Positions 52,101 to 64,000 of a DNA stretch of 64,000 nt are shown piece after piece. Below the pieces are notes generated by a model. That model was not told the DNA's origin, searched no databases, and saw only the letters and a program-made list of their open reading frames with translations. Source of the stretch: Baylisascaris procyonis (taxonomy: Eukaryota > Nematoda > Chromadorea > Rhabditida > Ascarididae); contig JAZARR010000105.1 in the NCBI GenBank assembly GCA_037389465.1, positions 1,364,001 through 1,428,000 of the forward strand, read 5' to 3'. The position numbers and the translations under genes are program-made. Within the stretch, counting starts at the first letter, position 1. Each line of letters starts with the position of its first letter.

Positions 52101-55100
52101 TTTAAGAGGCACCTTTCGAGAACGTTACTATTTAAAAGATCTCTTTTGAGAACTCTTTTCTTCAAAGTCTAGGTTAAACTACCCTTCGTCATTGTTGGCA
52201 ATGACTACAATCGCTCCACCTATAGAAACTGTTAGTAACGAAACATTTTTCGACGAGGAAAAAATTCATCTAGTTTTCCTATCACCCCATTTAAAACTGA
52301 GCGAAATATTCGAAAAGCTTTGCTTTTTCTTCCACTTTTCCCTTGAAAAGGTGCAAAAATCAATGAAAGCGCATTAAATAACAAAGATCAAAAATCCACA
52401 AAATGAACGGTGCTAGTAGTCATCTATTTGCATCAGTTGGAAATCATGCAGGTGATAGAGGTAGGCGACATAGGGTGGCACATACAGAATGTACAAGAGA
52501 AATGATTTCGTGCGATCCCTCTGGGATGAATGTTGTAAAATTTTTCTTATTTCTTTACATATCGGAGGTTTAAAAAAAAAGGATGAAAAAGAGTCGAATG
52601 CCACAATTTAGATCTCAATCAATAACATTCTATTTTAAATGGCTATAACAATCCAAAACCGACGCCGCGCTAACGATCTCAAAGAAGATAATTTATATAA
52701 TAGAAATGATGAAAAACACAACTATCGAAATAACCTAAATATTTAAACTCATCTTCAACACTAAAAATTTTCAATTAAATCACTTGAAAATTTTGTAAAT
52801 CTAATAGAAAATAATTATTAAACGCACAAAATAAACTGCAAGCATATGGACGATCTCATGCGGATCCTCTGTATCCGGAATATATGGACACCATGAAATA
52901 CGAGGTGGTTCACATGATCCTACTGCGTTCTCTGCTCGCATAACGTTCACATATTTCGTACTGCAAAACAATTTAAGGGCTTTTGTTATCACTGATTGCT
53001 AAATGTGACAGTTGAAAAGTTTTTTTTTTTGGAAAACATTTATAGCAGCGAAATAATTTTAGCTCATAGTTATGCCGATCGGAGATTCCCCAATTTTAGC
53101 TCATAGTTATGCCGATCGGAGATTCCCCAATCTTAGCTCATAGTTATGCCGATCGGAGATTCCCCAATTTTAGCTCATAGTTATGCCGATCGGAGATTCC
53201 CCAATCTTAGCTCATAGTTATGCCGATCGGAGATTCCCCAATTTTAGCTCATAGTTATGCCGATCGGAGATTCCCCAATTTTAGCTCATAGTTATGCCGA
53301 TCGGAGATTCCCCAATCTTAGCTCATAGTTATGCCGATCGGAGATTCCCCAATTTTAGCTCATAGTTATGCCGATCGGAGATTCCCCAATCTTAGCTCAT
53401 AGTTATGCCGATCGGAGAATCCCCAATTTTAGCTCATAGTTATGCCGATCGGAGATTCCCCAATCTTAGCTCATAGTTATGCCGATCGGAGATTCCCCAA
53501 TTTTAGCTCATAGTTATGCCGACCGGAGATTCCCCAATCTTAGCTCATAGTTATGCCGATCGGAGATTCCCCAATTTTAGCTCATAGTTATGCCGATCGG
53601 AGATTCCCCAATCTTAGCTCATAGTTATGCCGATCGGAGATTCCCCAATCTTAGCTCATAGTTATGCCGATCGGAGATTCCCCAATCTTAGCTCATAGTT
53701 ATGCCGATCGGAGATTCCCCAATTTTAGCTCATAGTTATGCCGATCGGAGATTCCCCAATCTTAGCTCATAGTTATGCCGATCGGAGATTCCCCAATTTT
53801 AGCTCATAGTTATGCCGATCGGAGATTCCCCAATTTTAGCTCATAGTTATGCCGATCGGAGATTCCCCAATCTTAGCTCATAGTTATGCCGATCGGAGAT
53901 TCCCCAATTTTAGCTCATAGTTATGCCGATCGGAGATTCCCCAATCTTAGCTCATAGTTATGCCGATCGGAGAATCCCCAATTTTAGCTCATAGTTATGC
54001 CGATCGGAGATTCCCCAATCTTAGCTCATAGTTATGCCGATCGGAGATTCCCCAATTTTAGCTCATAGTTATGCCGATCGGAGATTCCCCAATCTTAGCT
54101 CATAGTTATGCCGATCGGAGATTCCCCAATTTTAGCTCATAGTTATGCCGATCGGAGATTCCCCAATCTTAGCTCATAGTTATGCCGATCGGAGATTCCC
54201 CAATCTTAGCTCATAGTTATGCCGATCGGAGATTCCCCAATTTTAGCTCATAGTTACGCCGATCAAAGATTCCTCTATCGCCGAAAATTCAACAATTTAG
54301 ATAAATCTTTCATAAACGATATCATTCACAATATCTCCTGCAAGACATTATAAATAAAAAAAATGAAAACATTAAATAGATTGAAAAAAATTTTGCTTTA
54401 ATTGTGAAGTATTCTTTGCATGGGATTATTTTATGAAATCCTAGATATTTCCAACTATTATATTGAAAATCCTAATGATATCAATGCAATAATAGTTCAA
54501 TAAAAAATGATTTTTTTTCTTCTCAAACAAGAAAACAGAAAGAAACACACACGACGCAATTCTCATCAACGTGATAGACGTAGAGATTCGCATTCGAATC
54601 GAGAACAGCGAGAAGAGGTGCATGTGGTGCCCACTGAAGATCGGCTGTCGGATGTTTAAAACCCTAAATTTGTCATTGTAAACTCATGCATTAGTATGCG
54701 AGAAAAATGTTGGCAATTGCTTTGCAGCAATAAAATTTATGAGGTTTTGTAGTTTTTAGCAGCAAAAACTTTTGAGGAAAGTTTTGTCCATAGCAAGGTT
54801 TGAAGTTGGGAGTTTCAGCAAAGGATCGCAATTTAAGATGCTATAAAACGGCCGGCCGAGGTGACAGGGATAGGGCGAGGGATAGAGAAAGAGTCGGGCC
54901 CAGATCCCGTCTGAATATCGATACCACTCACTTGGTTCGAACCAAATGCAGTGGGTCTCGAAGTGAAATATACAGACAGACGGACATGCAGCTTCCACAC
55001 TATATGGTTTGTGCCAAACAAAAAAAGAGGGGACAGAAAATAAAGTAAAAACGAAATGGATGATACACTCCTGGAGACTCACGTGGAGAGACTGAGGGTG

Positions 55101-55904
55101 GGGGGGGGGAGGGGAGAGATGGGGGAAATGTGTTTGCTATAGGTATTAGCACCTTTACTGAAAAAAAGAAACCAAATAAGAAGGATACCTTGATTAGATG
55201 TCTATTTCGAGTTTCCTTCTCGAGCACTCTGACTGCCTCACCAGTACTATCGTTGAAGAGACGATAAGCAACAAGATTCTGATGGACGGCTAATATTCGT
55301 CCATTGTACGTCTCTTCAGAAGCCCATTTATAATCGGAGAGGACATGAGTGTGCACTCTTGAAGAGTCCCTTTCTCGTATTCCCAATTCTTCGCTTGATT
55401 CGATGCTCAGCACAACATTTTTACCGGCCGCAAAACGTACCACACTCTCAGATCCATTCAATACGCTATAAAATATGCTTAGATATTTCATAGAATGCCA
55501 TACAATTATGAGAAGAAAATAAGAATGAAGAGTGCATTGAGTGGATAGGACTATTACCTCGGCTTCTTCTAACAAATATAATACCAACGAGATAAATAAG
55601 AAAATTGATCACTTCTAAAACAACGGAATTTTGAAGCCATAGATGCGATGTTCCCTCTCTAAAGTATTGTTTTCTGAATCTCAATGACATTTGCCAACTA
55701 AAAGAGTTCGTTCTAAGAGGGTATTTTGTATGAGGAACGGTGTTCTATTGAACGGAGATGAGACATTTTTCTATGTTATGCGACGTACTTAGCTGAAAAT
55801 ATTAACTTCATTCTAAGATAACTAAAAATGAAATATACTTACTATTTTTCGAGGACGGATGAGGTGACAATTTCATCAAGTGGGATGAATAATTGATCAG
55901 TCAT
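46103..55904 (-). CDS. edc4: Enhancer of mRNA-decapping protein 4 (EDC4 / Ge-1) homologue
   Basis: EDC4 is the P-body scaffold that links DCP2 and DCP1 and stimulates decapping. In-phase exons: 55843-55904 (ATG), 55189-55465, 54551-54663, 52828-52960, 51708-51836, 50985-51172, 50380-50563, an unresolved exon or exons at about 49990-50330, 49776-49905, 49103-49283, 48388-48563, 47916-48064, 47304-47585, 46671-46831 and 46103-46220 (TGA). The WD40 half shows LIKGFKHPTADLQWAPHAPL, PPRISWCPYIPDTED, CISPDATAVAVAQAAG, FWKFAIAANDEGRG, FSISIDPSARFLFLADYD and SVSISEVFHICP. The coiled coil shows LLEMVQTHLENLNMQIERQ. The C-terminal alpha region shows VVVPALDTLCSNLFQQLNES, LMFVCNNVDPETLF and TDLKFRYIENSLLAL. 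I estimate about 850 aa against about 1400 in human; the Ser-rich linker is nearly absent. Intron 3 contains a 37-bp satellite. The exon near 50.2 kb changes frame in my reading and needs transcript data. Confidence 0.92.
50838..50917. repeat. AT-rich simple repeat (TATG, ATAA, TA units)
   Basis: Mixed TATG, TAAA and TA units in the intron between the EDC4 exons at 50985-51172 and 50380-50563. Confidence 0.9.
53061..54275. repeat. 37-bp satellite array, about 33 units, with a 15-unit higher-order duplication
   Basis: Units start at 53061 and every 37 bases up to 54245; the last is degenerate. The core is TCATAGTTATGCCGATCGGA followed by GATTCCCCAAT. Units end in AAT|TTT or AAT|CTT. The order of these two variants, plus a rare GAGAAT variant in units 10 and 25, repeats exactly after 15 units (555 bases): units 2-16 equal units 17-31 except for one base in unit 13 (GACCGG). 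The array lies in the EDC4 intron between exons 54551-54663 and 52828-52960. The period is not a multiple of three and no protein is encoded. Confidence 0.98.
54914..54960. other. Palindrome in EDC4 intron 2
   Basis: A perfect 14-base palindrome, TTGGTTCGAACCAA, is flanked by CCACT and AGTGG, which pair outside it. It resembles a tRNA T-arm B box, but no A box, acceptor stem or anticodon arm can be drawn around it. Confidence 0.4.
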
Positions 55905-56796
55905 ATTCTCAATTTCAAGCTCGTTTTTGGCGAGTTCAGCTTAGTGGTCAACTCAGGTTCGTAATATTGAGTGGATTAATTTGTCAATGAGCTACGATCA
56001 CCGCACCCTTCACCAACTGAAATAAATTTTTTATATATTTTTTTTTAAATCAACATTTGTATGCACAATTACAAATTTCTAGTTAAATATAATTGATGCG
56101 TGACGCACGTTAATAGTAAACAATTTAAGCAGTGATGAAATTTTGAGTATAGTTGAGTGATGAAGCGTTTTGTTTTGTATTACAAGGTGGTTGAGATTAC
56201 GAAGGTGAAATTTGCAAGCACATAGTAGCATCAAAATAAGCTAAAAATTCTAAACACTTGCTTAAAACAATTTAATTTCTCATAACATCTTCGACTAGGC
56301 GATAGTATTTTTGAAACGTCCAATATATTAAAAGTATAGTCGAATAGTCTAATAGCTTTTTTCATCCCAGAAGTTTTGGTAGCACTATGATTTTCGGCGC
56401 TGATGATATGCATCAAGAAAAAAAAAAAAAAAACAAGCTGCACGGGGGATGGATACGATGAAACATATGTGAATCAACGAAGCGGGATTTACACGATCGT
56501 TGCACCGGGAAATGTGATGGCTATAGAAACTTTTTTCGGAAGGCAGAACAATGGATATCACATTCTATGGGTTATGATATTGTGAGCACCAAACAAGGAA
56601 TTGCGATTGCCGTATTCAAGTGTAAGAATTCTAGTAAGAACATCTTTGAAGTAAGATCTACTATCCACTAATCCGATACCGTACGATTGCACGATATAAC
56701 CTCCACATCTTTGCCCACTTGATGTGGACTACTTTTGATGCATACGCTTCAGCGTGAACAATCCACCACAAATTTTGGCATCTAAGAAATTATCTT

Positions 56797-56874
<78 letters not shown>

Positions 56875-59800
56875 AAGGAAGAGAAGCTAGCAAACTTCAT
56901 TTTGCCTTCATTGTTCTCATAAAATAAGGGAATTTCTTCTATTGATAAAGGATACAGTCATAGGATAAAACTGCACATACATTTTTCCTGATTTTCCTCA
57001 TTGCGTTTTACTTATAGTTCCAACAACATTCTGGTAGTAGATAACAACAACAAGATGTACAATAAGAAAATAAAATAGAAGTTACTTATTTTCGCTATGA
57101 AGAGAAACCCCTCCCCAATACTTATAAATTGAAAAATATTGCTGTCATATTAGTGTGGTACCACTTGAATATCTCTAAGAAATAAACAAATCGAAATGCA
57201 AAAAACATCTGCGAACGAAATGAGAACACATACACCTTCATATGTAAAAAAAAAAAAAATGGTGCGATAACACTGCGATGGATTATCATCGCAAAAGCAA
57301 GCGCATAAATACCAGTCATTTGTCGACTAGTTGAATACAATGGATTAGATTGCTCATTTGTTGACTTCTCGGAAACGATTTGATCATAGATGTGCTATAA
57401 GACAACAATTTTACAATTATTGCAAAAGAATAGCTGGAATTCCTGAATTTCGGGAGAAGGGGATAGAGGACGCAATGAAGATTAGGATTCGAAGGAGGAC
57501 ATGGGGAAATCTCTGTGGTTTTGAGGGAGGGAAGCGTTCCATTGTTGAAATTTTTTGATATTGATGGACGATGTGTTTTGCCGCGACAAATCCTAGCACA
57601 GAACGAAACATTGCTCAACATTTCGGATATCTGGAGATTAGCCTAATATCGGTATCGTCCATCGATATCAATATCTTCATCTACTCTACTATGCGCCTCC
57701 TGCGAGAACCCTCATACCTTTCAACAGTTATCGTTAATGCTCAAAGTGTATAGCATCTCATTGTCGTCACAATCCTGTTGTCGTGTTGGAAAGTAAGAAG
57801 GCAAAATTTGAACTATTAAATTTTTATGTGCCAATGCGGGCGGGATTACAGCATAATTGCTAGCGGATTATTCAGTAATCACAATTGCGTATTACCATAA
57901 ACCTTGGAGGACTGCTTGAGGCGTTCTCAAAGCATTTTTGCTGCCTATTAAATGAAGACTAATGATTAGCCTCAAGCTTAACGAGACACTACTCTGGTAA
58001 ATTATTAGATGGATGCTCGATTAAATATTCGTATCAAATGGTCGCTGCATATTCCTACTGCATGAGTGACGAGTTGATATGGGGGCAACAACTAGTGAGT
58101 GAAGACCACACACAGTTGTAAGCTATGTCCATTGGAGTGTATGATTAGATTTCTTTGCCTCGCTACTTATTAATAAAAAACTGGAAGATGTACTTGTTGC
58201 AAACGTAAGCTTTTGCCTCGGTTTTAGGTGGCAGATCTAGCACATAGTTTCAGATATTTTAGCTAAATGTACTAGAAACATAGTTAGACTAGTTGCTACA
58301 ATACAGCACATTTAAAGGGTATCGATACTGTATATTTAACTGAACTAAACAAGTAGATAGTAGAGCTAAATCACTATTGAACTCTTGTGCATAATTTAGA
58401 TAAACAACGATCGATACTAGTTCTCTCCTTTCATCTGCCCTCTTCTTACCACTAGCATCAATCCTCTGAAAAATTAACGGATGGGTGGGAAAAAGTTCTT
58501 TTAAACGAATATCAAGTTTTACGGTAGTATTGAAACCATCGGAAATATGAGGATTGTCTCAACATAGATGGGGAATTACTTCAGTTATCTAGAATCCTCA
58601 CTAGAGTAGAAGGCTACCTGAGAGGTGTGGAAAATCGGAATACCCAATGAGCAATCGTCGATTTCAAGATAGATCACAGCGATATGATCGACTACAATCA
58701 ATAGAAACCAGCACATAGTTAATAAAGAATTTTTATACGACATTATGCCTGTCATACTTCTCTATTCACTTGACCAAATAACTTTACGATTCAAGCAAGG
58801 ATACCTGTTTGTTAGATAACTGCTTCTGATGGCACACACTTGTTGCCACAAAATGCATTCGATTATACGTGAATAATCTCTCATTTCCCATGTTCTCAGC
58901 AACAACCAAGCATATAGCTTAATGATAAGTGTTTTTCTCTATTTCATTATATTGCGCACATTTCTCTGTTTCTCATGCTGAGAAAAAACCCATTTGGCAG
59001 TGTGTGCATTCGAAATAGTTGTTCGAAAGTTGCGGTCAAGGACTTCCTCGTACCGTATGGTTACGAGTATAGACACAATCACCAGAAATTACCGGAGCAG
59101 AGTGACACCACGAAAGGTCGCCAGGTACCCGGTGCCATGCAGAACCTGATCTGCATCACTGCAGCTTATTTATTCGAACACAGTGCAATATTACCACAGT
59201 CATTTTTTGCGTCATCCTAAAGCAAAATCTGTCCATCAGAAATCAATTTTTAAAAATCCGATAGCAGCTGCATTGAGCTAAGCATGGCAACGTATCTACC
59301 GCAGTCGCACCTTTTCGACTTTACACCTACTGTATCGAAAAAGTTGCATTTCAAATGAATGATCAAGACCGCAATTTCTCCAAAATTACTCGTCCATTGC
59401 ACTTTCATCTGAGCACGGTACATTGCCAAAACACAGGTCAAGTGAATACGGTCTCCCAATAAAACCAAACGTTTTGAGAAGGGTTGGCCAATATATGCCT
59501 CGAAGTGGTTCACTTCTAATTTGTTTTGTACTAATATCCCTCCACGGTATACCGAACTAACTGTACATCTTCAAATTTTTTTCAAGCAACGTCGCTCGAC
59601 TGCGTACAAGATTTCTTGATTTAAATCCCTCCTGTTCAGACGATTAATGGAGGCTTCTGAGCTGATCAACGGAAAAGATCAACTTTCAACATACGGGAGA
59701 AAATGCCAAACATCTAGAGATTTCTTAAATAGAGAGTATTCCCTGTGCACACACCTCCCAGATATTCATTTGTAGCAAAAGCCACAACCCACAAGAAACT

Positions 59801-61201
59801 AGTGGCCTTTTCTTTATGCGCCGAATCCGGCAACCCATCGTATCCGCCGTAAATACGCCTCTTCGATGTAAGCCTAGCCAGTGTATTAAACCAGTTTCAT
59901 TCAAACCCAGCTATACGCCAAAACTTCAACTTTTAAAAATTTGCTAAACCACCGCAGTTCTATGGAAAAACTATCGAGCGCAACAGTATGAACACAGTGA
60001 AGATAGTCTTGTGATGAAAGTAAACGTTGCCGTCGAATATCTCCCACTCCCATGGGTGATCCCCTAAGAATACGAAAACCCTCGTGGTCATAAAAAGTTC
60101 GCTCACCTTTGCAATTAGCTATATTCACCAAATCATGTGCCTCTCTCTTCCTCCCGATGGCCCTTTTTATATAGTAGAATCGCATTCGTTTTTGTGTTTA
60201 TCGAGTAGATGAGTATAGATCAAGCAGCACCACCAATTTTGATAGATTACAAACTGCGAATACGATAAAAAAACTGGTAACGAAACATCAAAATATGGAT
60301 CAAAAAAAAAAAAAAATTTCTTTTTCATCCGTATATTTATGAGTTTCGATTTCGATCATCTTATATGGAAGCGAAAAAATAGAATAAACAAACGATGTAA
60401 TATATAGTACAAATAATGACACCAACTTTTTTTTTTCACCTCTTAGCTGAAGTAATTTGCATATTATAGGCGTAAATCATGTAAACAACAACAACAACAA
60501 CGGATGATCGCATTTATGAAATATTCAATGAAATGAGGGGAATGCATTATTCGACTAAAATTTTATGGAAATTCTTGCATCGATATACGTTTTCCCTCAT
60601 AACAAATAATCAATAACCAATTGAAACGAGTAGTATTCATATTCAATGAATAAGAGCCAACTAAACACTTAGTGACAAATAAATATCGCCTCAAAATTGA
60701 ACATTTTTCCCGTTGAATAAAAAACAACATTGAAGAAACACAAGAATTTGAGAACAAAAAGATTCGATGAGAGTATAAAACTAACGTAAAATATACGCAA
60801 AAAAAAAAGAAACAGCACGAAATATGCGCAAGAAATGAAGCGAAAAACAAAACGGAATTAAGGAAACGGTTACTTTATAAGCATAAGAAATAAAGAGACA
60901 ATAAAATCAGGCTGAATTGTAGAGTATGGATGCTATATAAGTTTAGGAAAAACAAACGAACAAAACAGTTTGAATTATACAGAATGATTGCCAACGGAGC
61001 CTGACGATGCAAAGCAAACGGAACGTGAGTGGGTGGCGTGGGACGGGAGTAGGAGAAATAAAGATGCTATAGACATGTGGGAAGTGATTCGAGAATAAAA
61101 ACAAGCGGGTGAACATGGAGACCTGACGAGGTCGATCAAATTGCCAATGAGTTGGTGCAGAATATTAAAAAAAAAAAAAAACGTAGATATGGGATGCGGC
61201 A
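55905..61201. other. Intergenic region upstream of EDC4
   Basis: About 5.3 kb without a recognised gene. It contains the TA array at 56800-56871. The part from about 58960 to 60190 is less AT-rich, with open frames of 81-94 codons at 58975-59220 (+), 59250-59513 (-) and 59901-60185 (-). None matches a family securely; a decayed gene or mobile element is possible. Confidence 0.5.
56800..56871. repeat. (TA)n microsatellite
   Basis: About 36 TA units, the second long TA array in the window. Confidence 0.97.
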
Positions 61202-63857
61202 TTAGCCCTCCATGAGATCACTGACGTCGATTTTCGGATGCTTACTTCGTTTCATGTAGGCATCTAGCTCCCTGTCCAGTTGCTCTCGACTGATCTGCTG
61301 ACGCCTCCGAAACGCAAAACCAACACCATCTCGTCCTCGTGGCGCCGATATGCCTCGTGCCACCCCTCTGTTGTTGAAGCGACCACCTTTGAGCGTACTG
61401 CTGAAACCATCTTGCTTGAATCGCAAACTCCTTACAGGACGTGCCAAGCCAAGAGTTCGTGAACTGAAAAAATTCTAGTTGGAGGACGGTGAAATGCTCG
61501 CGATCGAACTAAACATGGCCCTGTTGTGTATAACAATCCTTTGATTGCGACTCTCAGCAAATGCAAATTTCGCTGACGGAAGAAATGGGTGAAAACTCCT
61601 TTTCGACGTTGAAAATTTGAAAACTGAAATTTTAAACAACACTTAAACTGATGCCATTAGAATGTTACTGGGAAGAAGGCCTAACAAATGAAAAAGGAAA
61701 TACAGTTGAAAAATATTTTCCCGAATTTGGCCAAATAAGTGCCCTATTGCTACTAGAATTCATACTCATTCGCATTAGAACGTTAATAATATCAAAAGAG
61801 AAACTCTCGATGCTTCCCTATTGTTTTGAGCTATACAAAGCATATAAAATAGTGATATCGCAGATTAGCAATGAAATAAGATCCCACTGCGTAATGAATA
61901 AAATGTTGAGTGAAATTTCTATGAGATATAAGCTCAATTTTGTTCTGATATAAACTTACTATGTTGACCAATTCGGCGCATATTACAAGATTCAGATTAC
62001 AATCGCTTGAGGTGTTATTCGTCGAGAATAGTTACGATATAAAAATTGTTCATTAACAGGCTTATGCCTTTTATTACTCTTTTGTTTAAATCTATCATCA
62101 TATCTTCAAGTTCAGGTAATCTAGCAATTTATTTTTTAGATAAAGATTTTTTCCACCGAGAACCACAAGTATAAAATTTTTGTCTGAAAGCATCCAGGAA
62201 AGTGCAATGAAAACCAGCACGGACAGACAAGTATACAGATGGATTGCAGAGATTACAGTATTGTGCAATTACATAAAAAGGCGTAAAAACATGATCCATC
62301 ACTTTCAGCATAAGCGGGAAACTTCAAAAATAAACAGATTGAGCTCGAGTTCGAGCTCGAGCAAATGCAGATCGAGCTCAAATAAATCAGCCCTCAGATT
62401 CTAAAGACAAAAAAAAAAAACAACTGCCATCATGAAAACAACTCACCCGTTAAAAGTGCCTCTTCGGATGTAAGCACGAGTTGGAGGGAATGCCACATAG
62501 TTGCGTGACAATGGGAACTTGACTCGATTTCGAAGTTTCAGAGGCACATATGGCCGCCAATAGGAACGAGGAGAACGATGAATAGTTCGAACGCCGCTAT
62601 AACGAGGCATAAATCGAACACCTAGCAATTCATCTTCATTCGTCACCGCGTTACTCTGCAATCACAAGATAACTCAACAACTTCATCAATGCCGACGTTG
62701 ACGATTCTATAGTCAGCACCACATAAATATCGATCCATTACTGCTTGATCGCATTTCACTTAGCGATAAGTATACCATACCTAGCCACTATTGTATCATA
62801 ATGGAACCACTTATTAGACATTTCATTACTTTCTACACTATATAAATTTCAACTATACTTTATTCTGCACATTTGGCAATCCATGAACTTTAGAACTATT
62901 GCTTCATAAACGCTGCGATATGCTCTGCAAAATAACTTCAGAATCATTTTGCTTTCAAATGTGGGGAAAAAAACTCTCTTTAAAAAAAAAACCTTGAATT
63001 CGAGATCAGGCGAATATTCAACAACTTCCGGTTCACGATAGTCATGATCTGCGCTGCGGTAGTTGGTCATGGTAGCGGCTGCTGGACGACGACGTGGGCT
63101 TACAGGTAATTTTGAAAACCTATAAATACGCATATGAGGGAATGAGAAAGTAACAAAAATCTCTTATATACATAAAAGGCTGCACAACGGAACCATTATG
63201 TAGAATGCATTAGCAATTCCCATCAACAAACAAATTTTGCTCGAGGCAAGCATAATTTCCGTTAGATTAAATTCAAATTCAGTGAGTTGCTATAAATAGC
63301 GAACTCTGGAGAGGGACTTTTATAGGAAGTAATTCATATTTCGCAATCGAAATGCCTGCATTGAAATAATTGCTAAAGCCTACTTCTAACATTTTCCACA
63401 TCATATAAGTTATTATAAAAGTTAATACGAAAAACATTGGTGGCAATCTTTTTTGAGAATGTTATTATCATGCGCAAAAGTTGCTTACGTTGTTGTAAGA
63501 AAAAAAAAAATGTTTGAGCGAAAGTTGGGGGTCTCAAACGTTTTGCACCAGTAAAGTTCCTATATCTGGGAGGAAACCGGAAGTGCAAATTTATGAGGAA
63601 GCATAAGCAGGTTCTTCAAAATTCAGGTAATCAAGCTTCTCTGATTGATGCACATGTTTATAAATAAAAAGCAATAAAATACGACAATTTTTATGGGAAA
63701 GTTAAGAAACCTTTCATTGAGACTAATTTTCGAGGTACCCATTAGAATAATCCTCGGTGGAATCGGCACGTCCATTGATCGTAAAGGCGTCGAAGAAAAG
63801 TTCTTTGACGAATACTATCTGCCAGTTGTTTGACCCACCAAAATGAGTGACCTCGAG
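61202..63857 (-). CDS. Arg-rich protein with FoP/CHTOP-type C-terminal motif (5' end unresolved)
   Basis: Four exons fit in phase: 63739-63818 (or to 63857), 62993-63119, 62447-62655 and 61202-61463 (stop TAA). The C-terminus ISREQLDRELDAYM resembles the LDxxLDAYM/ELDAYM repeats at the end of CHTOP (FoP duplication domain) and the tails of ALY/REF mRNA-export factors. Upstream are Arg/Gly and Arg/Pro-rich stretches (SPRRRPAAATM, HRSPRSYWRPY, GGRFNNRGVARG, APRGRDG), possible PRMT targets, as in that group. The first visible exon reads IVFVKELFFDAF and NGRADSTEDYSNG. No start ATG is found in frame, so the N-terminus probably lies near or beyond the right edge. No RRM is visible in the part seen. 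It may act in nuclear RNA export as a TREX-associated factor; this rests on a short motif and composition. Donors are GTACC, GTTTTT and GTGAGT; acceptors are TTTATAG, TTGCAG and TTTTCAG. Confidence 0.6.
62341..62379. repeat. GAGCTCGA short repeat / palindromes
   Basis: The six-base palindrome GAGCTC occurs at 62341, 62354 and 62374 with TCGAG spacers, making overlapping inverted repeats inside an intron of the FoP-like gene. Confidence 0.7.
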
Positions 63858-64000
63858 CTACGCTGAATGAGTTAGTATCGCGACACTTCGAGGGTCATGA
63901 AAACATATACCGATATAAAAAAGCGAACAACACTCAACGAAGTCTCGTCATGCTCAAGTTTCACAGCGAGTAAGGGCAAAGGCATAGAACTATACAATCT

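Noticed and set aside
53061..54275. CRISPR-like array reading of the 37-bp repeats
   Set aside because: Repeats are directly adjacent with no unique spacers, and the context is an animal intron.
54914..54960. GGTTCGAACC in EDC4 intron 2 as a tRNA
   Set aside because: It is a palindrome with a six-base loop, and no other tRNA arms are found.
57316..57621. Frames on both strands around 57.4 kb as a gene
   Set aside because: Overlapping frames on both strands have biased composition, and no domain or splice structure supports them.

Overview
The window reads as eukaryotic, AT-rich DNA with many short exons, GT..AG introns and acceptors that are mostly TTTCAG or TTTTAG. This style, with a divergent Wnt and compact versions of UBE2Q, PPAN and EDC4, suggests a nematode, probably parasitic. 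The sequence alone does not prove that. I see no prokaryotic genes, rRNA, convincing tRNA or CRISPR array. The genes were reconstructed exon by exon by matching reading frames and intron phases, because most exons are too short to show as long open frames.

Layout from left to right. (1) 1-2009, minus strand: three exons of a Wnt ligand whose 3' end runs off the left edge. (2) 5181-11555, plus strand: a large, probably disordered protein with a poly-Gln N-terminus, Tyr motifs and a C-terminal PP1-docking-like motif. It has two possible first exons, each behind a GA/CT tract. (3) 13953-14607, plus: a very small two-exon gene (about 80 aa) of unknown function. (4) 14608-20430: long intergenic stretch. 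(5) 20431-29106, plus: a nine-exon UBE2Q-type ubiquitin-conjugating enzyme, about 347 aa, complete. (6) 31781-40965, minus: a ten-exon Brix-domain ribosome-biogenesis factor of the PPAN/Ssf1 type, about 486 aa. Its last intron carries a 513-bp tandem repeat. (7) 46103-55904, minus: EDC4/Ge-1, the mRNA-decapping scaffold, about 15 exons. One intron carries a 37-bp satellite of about 33 units with an internal 15-unit duplication. (8) 61202-63857, minus: an Arg-rich protein ending in an LDxELDAYM motif, as in CHTOP/ALY-type mRNA export factors; its 5' end is not resolved.

The genes do not form an operon or one pathway. PPAN (60S ribosome assembly), EDC4 (mRNA decay) and the FoP-like protein (nuclear RNA) are all RNA-metabolism genes on the minus strand, but they are 5 kb or more apart. 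The Wnt and the disordered-protein gene are arranged head to head across about 3 kb. UBE2Q and PPAN converge. The most unusual material is the repeat content inside introns and the small gene near 14 kb.
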